DNA from: Meandrina meandrites
Taxonomy: Eukaryota > Cnidaria > Anthozoa > Scleractinia > Meandrinidae
DNA: 64,000 nt
Direction: 5' to 3'
Assembly (NCBI GenBank): GCA_963693305.1
Contig: OY855905.1
Coordinates: forward strand, 28,912,937 to 28,976,936
Shown here: positions 45,372 through 57,300 of the stretch, one piece after another
Numbering within the stretch: position 1 is the stretch's first letter
Layout: each line of letters starts with the position of its first letter
Notes under the pieces: model-generated
What the model saw: only the letters and a program-made list of their open reading frames with translations
What the model was told of the DNA's origin: nothing
Database searches by the model: none
Made by a program: the position numbers and the translations under genes

Positions 45372-48300
45372 TCACGGGGACAAGAAATTGATGCTTGCTT
45401 TTGCTTCTCTACCGGACAAAATGTCCACCGCTGTAACTTTGATCTCAGTGTCGCCGAAAATCATGCACGTTTTCAGTTCTCTCGGTTTCTTGATATCACT
45501 GTCATCCACTTCAGGTATCTCCAGATGCAACTGACCGCACTTCTTCACGCCCTGGTCTGTAACAAAACTAACGTCTTCTTCCTCGGTGGAATAAATTGTA
45601 ATAATCGTTGATGTTTGTCCAGGTTTGGCGGGCGCATAACTCCTCGTAACACTTTCTCCGAGTTTCATGGGCTGATCAGAAGTCACGAATTTGTCAAACA
45701 CATCGGTGCACCACTCGACTCCCGATTTCTTCACGAGTTTGTTTCTCGGGTGTTTACCGACGACGAATCGATTAAGGACGCCCACTCCGTAAGTCATTGC
45801 AGCCCGTCGAACGCGCACAACCGTGGGATCCAACCCGAAGAGCACTGCGCCTCGAAGAATTGTCAGCCCGACCTCTTGGGGAATAATGACTTTCATTTTT
45901 GAATCAAACGCTTCACGGACAGCCACTTGAAGCAATGGTGACTCGGCAAATCCTCCCACGAGAAAAAGAAAGTTTAGTCCTTTAACACTTTCTTTACAGA
46001 TGAGGGTTTCAATGTGTTCGACAATTTTACTCATAACAGGTGCAAACATTTCTTTCATGGTTTCAGGCGCTATTCTCAACATTCCTTGCGAAGACCATTT
46101 CACATTTGGATTTCCAAACTTCTTCACTGCTGAATCAATGCTGGAACTTTTGTGTTTCTTGTAGTAGTCGATGAAAGAATAAGGCATTGAGATATTCAGT
46201 GGATTTGTCTTGTTTGGACTGGCAGTTCGCTTCTTTGCCTCAAAAGCGATCATTAAGTCGACCCAGCCAGCGGGTCGTTTATTTTTGAACTGTTCAATGA
46301 AGTCTTTGCCAAAAATTTTCTTTAGAAGCAGTTCAAACTGCTCGTCCACACCAGTGGCCCCGCAGGCTCCTCCCGTGCCCCTGTGAAGCTCTTGTAAGGT
46401 GCCGGTTTGTGAGTCTAATTCATGTATCGTAAGGTCCACTGTGCCACCTCCACAATCCACCACTAAGTAGCGAGTGTTATCTGAATACAACAAAAAAGGC
46501 GTCAGTGAGTAAGTACCAATTACCCCAAGGGCAAGGGCTGTGCAAGGGCTGACTAGCCGTCAAAGGGCTTGGGCAAGGACGTCATAGTTCCTTTCCGTCA
46601 GAGAGCAGCTGGAATTGTCTTAACCCCTTCCCAGAACAGATGATCTATTATAAGGTTCGTTTAGTGTTAGAAAGATTCTAACAAATTTAAATAACTCCCT
46701 CAAGCTAAGTACAAGTACCCTCCAATGGCACCGGCAGGCCCGTAGCGAGAGGGGGGGCTGCGATGGGTGCGTCCGCACCCATCCCCCCACGAGCCTTGGA
46801 AGTTCGCTTATTGTGAAGAAAAAAATTATCAATATAAATCAATAAGTAAATAAAAGGAAATGGTACTTCGATAATTTACATTCAATATGGTCCTTTGGGT
46901 TTAAGGTCCATCATTTGTAGCTTCGTGTGGTATATTTTGGACCAAATTGAGTGATTCTAGGTTAATTTCAATGTTACATTCTACCTAATGTCCTTCACTT
47001 TTACCTGCCTTGTTTCCTAACAAAACGCACGAAATGCAGTCTAAGATAACCTATTTTTTCAAACTTTCCTGTGGGAGGATACACCCACACCCCGCTACGT
47101 TCTCGTGCCTGCAGCGCTCGAGATTCAGTACCGGAGGCTCTCATGCGCAACCCCCCCCCCCCCCCCCCCCCCCCATGCAAAATCGTGGCTACGGGCCTGT
47201 CACTGTCACTGTCAGTTTACTTACATTGTAAGTAAAACCACCTTGAAAATTTGATCAAACAATCGTAGTTAGTCACTAACATCACCTTGAAATTCATCGC
47301 CGACCAGCGTATCCATTTGTGAGGCGATTGTAGACCGCCTCTTTGTCTCCTCGGCCCATGTGCAGTCCCTTAACCGCAACTTCCGGCAGTAGATCGAGGC
47401 TGCTTCCGGTTCCAGGGCGATCAGAAGGCGATCTGGAGCATCTTGTGTGGTTAGACCAGCCTGCAATAGTAGATACATACAACCCTTGATATTTCAGATA
47501 ACACTTAGCTAGGCGAAAAATTGAATGTCTAATTTAATTTAAGGTCATTCCTCTGTTTTGCATTGCGCATCCTTACTGCGCACGATTTCTTGCGCCGTTA
47601 GCGCGCGCACATACACAAAATGGCGGCTTTCTTCTATACAACCTAGTCCGCGAGAGAAATAGGGTCGCCCACTACCTCTCGGAACGAGATACTTCATTGG
47701 TTCTTTAAACAATAGATAACAGCTCATAACAATGACCCTAGCCCTGAATAACAATAGAGGTAGTGTTTACAGCGGGCGAATGAAAATAGAGGTTCCAGAG
47801 AGGTAGTGCCTTACTGGAGAAATAAATCGTCGATTTCTCGTAAACGAGTATGGGGACGTCTTTTCACGTATTTTGGGTGTAACGATCAAACTCTTCCTAT
47901 AAAATGAATACAGATCAATTTCTATGTTTGAAAAAAGATTATCACTGAAAACGTGTACTTTGCCAGTATTCGCAATGGAATTATAAGGAATTATGTGGTA
48001 AATACAAGGTCTTTCCGCTCCTAAACGAATGTGGTGACCCCCCTTTTTATTTCAAAATTTAAGTTCCCTTTAGGTAATCAACCAATAGGCAAAGTTTGGT
48101 TGAAAATCTATGTTCAGTTCTATTTCGGGGGAATGACCTTAAAGGAAGTGATGGAAGCCTTGCTAGATAGATCTAGATAGGGGAAAATTACAAGGAGACT
48201 CGGACTGGGGAATGTGTGTTTCAGAGCACAGACTTATTTTTAGAATCAGTATCTAGCCTGTTCATTAATTAACGGGATGATTGGCATAAGTGATATCATC

Positions 48301-51300
48301 TCATGGCTGTTAATTAAACAATTATAGCCATGCCGTCAGAACAGATCATTAGAGAGCTTCTTAATTGAATTGATGTGTTTTTACATCGCAAGTTCATTAC
48401 AAAACAGCCAATCAAATCACTCACTTCGTTTCATTATATACACATTGCGCGATTCTTTAAAATATCTTAGATTTACTTTCCTTGTAACATGACCCATCCC
48501 ATTGTTTTTTTGCTGCCATGGAAACAACTGTATGCTTAAGGTTGAGTTCTTTGCTTTCAAGGCAGGTAGTTGTAAATATGTTAATTAAAGTAGCTTTTAT
48601 TTCTAAATAATAAACGAGTTTCAAAATGTCAGCATAAAAATGTTAGCTCTTATTTGCATTTAAATATGAAGCAAAAGGGAACTTGCTGTTCAGACCAAAA
48701 ATTAATAGTATACTAGGTAACTGTGATTGATGGTAGAGAAAACGAAAACTGAATTTAATTTGGCTCACTCAGTTATGAAAAACATTTTAATGCGGCATCA
48801 TGCATATGATTTAAACCCTGAGAAACGAGACTTCTTTTTCGTTTAGAACCACCAGTGACAGTGCTTTCGTTTCAGCGAACATCAGAGAACTAACTTCAGG
48901 CTGCAAGAGATTCAGCACAGAAAAGGCAAATATATAAGTAGACGCGAGCGTTCAATGGAAAGCAACCTCAGATTGCTCGAAAGTAATATTGCCGCCTTAC
49001 AATGCTCTCTGTTGCTATTTTTGTGAGTGTATTATTGGTTGCTGGGGTAACATTATTTCATCTCTACTACGTTGGGAGCTTGTGTTGCGGCCTTCGTCAG
49101 AGACACAGGGCTCGAATGAATGTCCACATGGTGAGGTAGCGATGATATAATTTCGTGACTTGTGCTGCAGTCAAGAGAGAACTGTAAGATAAAGGTGTAC
49201 AGATTTTCGATGATACTTAAACTATTTAATAACTCACAACAACATCATCAATCTGGTCGTGGAGACTCGTCAAGGGCATGGATTTTGTCATTTCTGTTGA
49301 CCAGTTGGAGCTATATTTTATTGGAAGTGAATCAATCAAATACTGGAAAATTTGACTTTGCCGATATTTCGTCTTTATTACAAAAGACTTCATCAGGGCA
49401 ACTCAAGTGGAAGTGAAGATATATATCCCGAAGATATATATCCCGAATTTTCATTTAAAAATGGCACATTAAATCGTATGCTGTGAAAGATGATATTATG
49501 GGCGGTAAGTAATTAAACTGTACTTCATCCTTCATCCCAGAAGTATTTTTTTTTACATCCCATGACAAAATTATCTTACGGACCTTACAGGCCAGTCCTA
49601 ACTAACGACCCATAGTCAATCAGGTGCCCGCTTTGCGTTAAACAAATCCAGTTTAAAAATGTTGAAACTTGAACCCGTACCAGATGATATTATTACATCA
49701 GTAAACGCGAACTATATCATGTCAAAACGCATGTCAACAATATTACTTTTCCAGTGGGGAAGGGTACAGACTGGCGAGGTTATTAATTTTGAAAGTTTGG
49801 ATTCATATATAGAACTGACGGCATATTCAGATTCAGAACTGTAGCGCCGTGTACTAAAAGTTAGTCAGCCTCGTGTCGTGGTAGTTTTTTTAATAATTCA
49901 AGATTTAATTTTCTCAGTTGCAGGTGGCAAAAGGTACCTTGGAAGCAGGCCAATGTCACAAACACGGCATACGTATGCAAATGTCACTGAATTTACGAAA
50001 CGTGATGTAGTGCACTCCTGGGTTACAGCTCAGTGAAGAAAATAACTGACGAAAATACCTTCGGCGTGACAAACGTGGATGAAACCCTTGCGAAGAAAGC
50101 CTTAAAGCCTGACAAGATGGTGGTTACAGCCGTTTTTCTTGGAATAATCGTGGCTGGATTTAGTGTGCTGGATATTTACTTGCTTAAACAATGCTTTGGA
50201 GAGCCGCAGCGACAAGATGATAATAATGATGATGTACAAGAGGTATTTCCTGTGACCATACCCTATTTCTTCGCGAGATAAACTATTGGAGCTAAAATCT
50301 GCATTTAAAAGGATAAAACTATGGCTCTGGATGAGTTTAAACCCATACATGATGAAACGAATGTAGAATCAAACACTTGAAGACTATACAAACTCCTTTA
50401 AATTTAGGGTTGATATTCAAAAGACGTTCATTTGAAACAGTTTCATACAAACTATATTCATTCTTAGTGGATGCGCTCAGTTGGTGATTGGTTTTCAATG
50501 TTGTGGAATTTGCCACTTTTTCATTTTCTTTTTAGGAAAGTTCATTCTGTTTCACGTGTTTACTTGCCATATAACATGTAACAAGAATACTGTAGTATAC
50601 TTTTTTTACGTTGCCTAACCCTAAGGCTCGTGATATTTTGTGTAGCGTAAAGAATTTGTGTGACAAGTTTAAATGTGTTTTTAACTTTGTAAAATTCAAC
50701 ACCATAAGCTGCGAATTATTAGAGGAACCAAACTCGCGTATAAAATTTTTCATAACTCCTTGTACGCTAACTTTGAATGCAACGAAAGCTTTCAAAGATT
50801 ACCTATGTTTGATGTCTTTTTTTTCACTGTTTTTTCCTGACGAATAGCAAAAACATTGCCTCTCTTCACCTGTTTGGCTTCAAGCCAAATGCGCATTTCA
50901 ACTATAGTGCATGCGTCATTTGCCAATCGAAAAAATGCTGTTGATTTAATTCACGCTTGTTTATAGCAGCGAGCTCGACGGCTGACACCAGGCCATGAAC
51001 CGACGCGCACATACGACAAATGAACCACAATAGCACTTTTTCGGAGACGGGAAGTTTCATTTAAAGAGAATCTATTCAGCGTTGAGAACTTTGGAGCAAA
51101 CATGGTCGTCGTTGAGCTGGTAGTGGTTGGAACCTTTACAGCATTGACCCTTCTTGACGTTTATATACTAAAGAAACTCTGCGAGGGAAGAGTGTACCGC
51201 GTCCATGTTAATTCCAAGCATCACTTGACTGGCGACGGTTCGTACTTGCTGTAATCCGAGCAAACGTTTGGATGGATATACTACCGCTGCACTGATTTAA

Positions 51301-54300
51301 TTTTATTTTGCACCAAACATATTTTCAGGGGACAAAACACTGTTTTTACGTACTGATGTACTTGGCTAATGAGCACGACATTTTCACCGTCGGAAAATGC
51401 CGGACATCTTATTTAAGTCAACAATTGAAACGAAACTTTATCATACTGCCTGTGATGAAGAAACGGTAAATTTTGAAGTCTTTCAGGACCAAAAGTGCGA
51501 ACTTCATAACCCTCTGGAACGAAAGCTGCATACTTTAATATACCTAAATATTATAACAACACTATGTTATAAACATGGCCATAAAATGAAGGGTCCAAAC
51601 TACAGTTAACTAGCAAGTAACGTATGCTAAATCCTAAAGTGAGAATATATAAGACAGAGAAATAGAACTTCTTTTTCGACACAATAAGCGAGCCATATGT
51701 TATTATTTCATTAAATCTTCTTATTCTTTGACAAAATAATAAAGGTTTGAATTAAGGAAACCGGATAAACTGGGCTGCTATATACTAATTTTTGGCCGGC
51801 CCCCAAGGCAATGTCAAAATCATATTTTCTTGTTACTGCTGAAATAATTTAAAATACCTAAACAACGTTTACAAGAAATGAAAATTAAAATATCTCTGTT
51901 GTTTTTAAATTTAAATATAGTGTAAATATTATTCTGTGGTTTTATGGCTTACAAATAGTGGCACGAATATTCGGACTAAGCAAGGCAAATAAACATTGTA
52001 AAAAATATCGCTGCTTCATATTTTTAATTCGTGAGGTTTTATTTAATCCACATATTCACACATTTCTAGTTTTTCTCTATATCGAGTATGTCGTAAATAT
52101 GTTACAAGGACTGTGCAAAAGAAAAAATGTCGAGAAAAAATGCTGTTATTGGGCATGAGTTGGTCACATGACTAATGGTTAACCAATACTTTTTCTGCCG
52201 CTCTTTAGATTAGCTACATACCAACATGAATAATATATACTTTTGTTAAAAAATAGGTAGCGGCAAAAAACATCCGCAACGGATGATAAAATGGCATTGG
52301 TATGCTCTGTGAATGGTGTCACGTCCCGGCGTAAATTGTGTGCATACATGTACATTCACAGATTACGAAACTGACTAATATAACATCTATGGAATAGAGT
52401 TTCTTCTGCCCATTTTTGCACTAAGCAAGAAAACACGTTTTGAGCGAACGGTTTAGCTTAATACATTGTCGTTGATGACAAATGCATCAAGTAATTAATT
52501 TTAAGGGTGACGGTTTGCTTTTAAATAAGATAACGTCTTGTTAATACAAAATACATCGAATTTTACTACAAAATATCTTTCCACAAAAATTGAACACCCT
52601 AATAAAAAAACTTGCAGCAGAAAAAAATTGGATCGATAAATTTTTTAAGGTACTTAAAAGAAAACGTGTTCACCAGCAGAACCGATCGCATTTATTTATT
52701 TGAAATTTAAATCCCCTGGCCTTAATTATGTCTCTAAACGTCAGAACAAACACTTCGTTCATTCATGTTAATTCAAGGACGAGCAGGTGGCCTGAAAAGT
52801 GGCTTACTTCCAACCACAAAACTGGAAAACATCTCAAATGCCACACAAACAACATTTCTTGAAGGGGGTGAAAATCAACTGGAAATAAATATCAACGAAC
52901 TACAGTCCAAGAGCGACTAGAAGCCGTGTAGAACCATGGTATTCGTGGAGGTTTTCGTTACAGCTACTGTAGCAGTGGTAGTGGCTGTAGAAGCCTATAT
53001 CCTGAGGAAAATTTGCCGTGGTGAAGAGTTGCCATACTTGAAGTATGGTCCATTTTTTGTTTCCAGAGGGGAAGCTTTGGCATTGATGTCCACAAAATAA
53101 CAAATGAAACAACATCACAACCGATGGATTTGTTGAAGAAAAACTGACTTTCATCATCTTTTTGCAAGTAACAGAACAAGAGACTGAATTTTTTTTCATT
53201 CATGGCTGTGCTATAAAGCTGGCAATTTTCGTCAGCATAATTATATTTACTACAAAATAAGAGTTTGTGATCTGTTTTAGAATTTAGAGGCCCACTGCTT
53301 TGGTGATGAATTTAGAAACGCGATGGAAGAGGTGACAGGACAATGAAATACGTCAGGAATGTGAACACTAAACTTTGTAGATCTGCTTGGACTCCAAGTC
53401 GTTTAGCTTTTGCCATGTAAAATAATGTGGAATCAAATCGCCGATCGGTGGAACATTGATATTTCAAAGTTAAATGCATTGTATTTCCATAGCGCATGTT
53501 GCACTGTACCTTTCACAGTTTTAGTTTGTGAAATGTCCATCCAATAAATATTTTATCAATTTAAATTTTGTTCTCATTTGATGACTGTTTGGAGAAATCA
53601 TTCACGTTTAGTTAGGAGCAGGGAGCAGGGATGGCGCAGTGGTGAGAGCACTTGCCTCCCACCAATGTGGCCCGGGTTCGACTCCCAGACCCAGCGACAT
53701 ACGTGGGCTGAGTTCGTTGTTGGTTCCCATCCTTGCTCAGAGGGTTTTTCTCCGGTTTCCCCAGTTTTCTTCCCTCCGCAAAAACCAACACTTCAAATGC
53801 CAATTCGATCGGGAATACACGGCCCCACAAGCTTATAGCTTTAAATACTACCGAGTCTAAACAAAAGTAATTTATTTTTATTTTATTTAGTTCTGCGCTA
53901 TGTTTTTCTTAAAAATCACCACAAATTTTTGTTATGAGAATTCGGTGGTATATCAAGATCATGTCCCAAAGTGGATGATTTTCAATATTCTCATCATCTG
54001 TCTGCCTACTAATGTATTGGTATTGTGAGGAGAACTTACTCGTTGATCACGCTCAAGACATGTGCGTGCAGATGTCGAGCAGCCATTTGTTTTTGGATTC
54101 ATTCCAAAATGTGCAAGGCGCGCGCCGCTAGCTTAGAAGTTGAATTACGCCGACGAATGTTGGCAAAAATGTAACACTGGATTACGAAGACGATTGTAAA
54201 TCTTTAGTGGCGTACCTGAGAGACGTTAACGGAAGTGCCATGGTAGTTCTTGAATGCCTTGTATTTGGCTCTTTCGCTGCGGTAGTGGTAAGCGAACTTT

Positions 54301-57300
54301 ACATCCTAAAGAAATTATTTACAGAGAACAACTTCCCGCACGTGAACAACTCGACTCCAACACCGATCAGAAATTTATTCGGCAATAGAAGTGACTACGC
54401 TTGAGGAATCGAGGAAGAGAAAGAGAGAGATTTTGCCTTGTGAATATTCGTCACAAGCACGAAATGATGTTCAAAAACGTTACACTCTATTAATTAAAAG
54501 TTCGTTGCGCATTTTTCAAGATGATTATCACAATTGTTCCCGCACTCTGGACCGTCACGTTTTAGACAAGATGGACAAGGGAGACAACCAGGAGAGGCAA
54601 GGGTCTTTTGGATTGCAAGTACTCTTAAAGTGGCTCTGTACGCTGGATTTCATTGTGCATTTCTAATGTCGACATTCGACACACCAACTTTGAACCATTG
54701 TTCTCAATTGTGTAGCTGGGACTGAATTACTACTTCAAAACGATGCAATACTTAACATTCAGTTTTGTAAGAATAAGTTTGTTACGGAGCGACTTGGTGT
54801 TAAAATTTGTCTTTACTATTATATTTTATTTCTTTTTCCTAACGAAACTACGAACATAATGTTCATAACGTTTCAACACAAATTGTGACATTTTTTGGAA
54901 TAAACGAGAGCTATGTAGGCCATCATACACTTTGAGCGTTGTCTGATGTTTTATTTGGTATTAAGGCATGTCTCTAGACATGTCTGTAATACGACAAATA
55001 AATTACTTGATGTTTTCCAAAGTATATTTAAAAGAAGAAGAAAACAACCAAACCGCAAAAGCCCCCCATAATTGTGTTAATTTGGATCGACGTTTAAAAT
55101 AGTTTCTTAGAAAAGGAGGAATGACTAATGAACGTTCTTTATTAAATACACGTTCACACCAAAATTGAGACTATTTTAAAAAACGTCTTCTTGAATTATT
55201 CTAACGATATGAGTAACACGACGAGGATTCGAATTATAAACAATCTGTCGGTGGGAAATCAACAGGGGGGAAACATCTACAGTATGTACAGCGGAACTTA
55301 GGTACAGAACAGTGGACACCCAGTTGTGTCCTAGCCACACACACCCGCAAACATGAGTACATTTATAACCTCCAACTGATAAATAGCCACCAACTCTAAT
55401 AGGACATCGCTCGGCCATGGTCCAAGCCTCATCATGACCCACACACAAACCTCCGATAAACGGAGACCTCAGTTCCCCCAAAAGACAGATGGCTATATAT
55501 GACCTTTCTTTTACTATATTTTTAAACAAATAACTTTCTTTCCATCATTGAGACAATGCAGTTGGCACTTGGCAGATGGCTTCCAACCACAAACCCCAGC
55601 ATGTCTACTACTTAATACTTCTTAAACTGCTGCTGGATTTATATTAATATTATATTGTGGAACTGAAAGTACCATGGCAGTTCGATCGAGTGTAAATATA
55701 CAGTTTTCAATGAGGATTTTCTTAGTTCTCTGCGCACGGCATAGCGCGGGAAAGAGATAGACTTTTGAACGCAGGGGGCCAAACAACGCAGAATAAAACC
55801 CAGTACTTCTTGTTGGCGGGACTCGTTCCAGAAGTCGCTGTAACGTGTAGAAAAACAAATATTTAAATGCAAGACCGGTATTACGACAAAGGGCATTTTT
55901 AAATAGACGACTAGTTGTACTAGTCGAACTATTAGCCTATTCAAAGTTTGCCGTAGTGCTAGCCTTGCATTTTGAGAAAGATTTTGTAAGTGGTATTTAC
56001 CAGTAACTATCAACTATGGGTCAAAGTTGTAAATCAGTTAAACCGCATCCAAAGTATAAATGGTTCGACAAAAATTGGCCACCTGTGAAGCATTTGAACC
56101 AATCAGTAACCACCTTAGAAACCTGCACACAACAATGAATTGACTAACCTCGTACGCCGCTGTCCTCATGAACTGTTTCGCGGGCGCCTTCCAGATGGCA
56201 GGGACAGTGAGAACCCACTGAATGTCTTCTTCCAGAATCTTGGTTGCTGATTGGTCAGACAGCTCCTCCAGCACGTGATCTTTGAAAAACTTTAATGCAT
56301 GCGCAAAGACCGTCACGGCTCTTAGTGGCTTGCCATTAGCGGCTTTGATCTCTACATCTTTGTGAAGATCCTGCGAAGAAATTGTAATAAAAAAAAATCT
56401 AGTGAATGGGTTTTCATTGTTTGAAAAACCTTCTGTAACCTAGAAAGGTGTTGGCAATGGTTTATCGAGTACTGCAAAGTTATCTAATGTAAGAGCTTCT
56501 ACTTCGTTCAAATAATGTCTGTCATGTCTCGTCCAGTCGCTTCTCATAAATATTTCAAACACACATGTCAAAGTGAAGTGCTTCAAAATGTAAACATTAA
56601 TACATAAATAAACTTATTCAAAGTTCTGCTGGCTGCGGTTTTGTTAAAATACCCAAACAAGTTAGTGGTTATACGCAAGTTTCACAAAACATAACTCACT
56701 TTCTAAAATATTTCGCACAACTTCAAAAAAATTGATCTTACTAAGGAAAAATATAATAATGTATGGACTATTTAACAATGGTGTTAGTCAAGCAGGGGTA
56801 TTTCACTGAAAAGAATGATCGCATATTGTTTATTGTTAACAATTTCTTAGAAATATGCTAGGGATTTGTTTTTACTAAGCTTAAAGATTCAGTAATCCGT
56901 GGCTATGATGATAACTGTAAAGTAAACTTTTACTGTCAGTAGCTTAAGTTCACGAAGTTTTCTAAATTAGTTCTTTGCAAGTTCAGGAATTTGTTTGTAT
57001 AGTCAAAATTGCAAAAGTACGTATGATCCTGATTTTAATCACTTCTTCGAACGCAAAAGATATTAAACTATGAGCGAAATGTATCATTCATTGAGCAAAG
57101 CACACATCATTACCTTTCTTAAATGTTTAAATCAAAGACAAAAACTAACAGGTACTTTACTGAACACAAGTTTGAAAACGAACGTAAACAAATCTGGTCA
57201 TCAAAGCCGTACCTTGTTTGTGTGTAGAGACATCTTAAACTTTTCAAAGTACATCCATTTTTTGGCGTCGTCCGGTTCTAAATCATGATAAAAATCCCGC

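Noticed and set aside
51958..52158. Hydrophobic frame ending LCKRKN.. between micropeptides 3 and 4, considered as a sixth member
   Set aside because: No ATG before the hydrophobic part, and the Tyr-to-Cys spacing (9 rather than 6) does not fit the family motif.
53628..53700. Possible tRNA gene
   Set aside because: A and B boxes are present but the acceptor stem does not pair and a SINE body follows.
54391..54725. Open frames downstream of micropeptide 5, considered as further members
   Set aside because: No N-terminal hydrophobic helix after an ATG and no family motif; likely the 3' UTR.
55176..55529. 117-codon minus-strand frame in HSPA12-type intron 2
   Set aside because: No recognisable domain; not in frame with the host exons. 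A TTCGAATCC box-like stretch suggests a repeat, but A and B boxes are too far apart for a clear SINE call.
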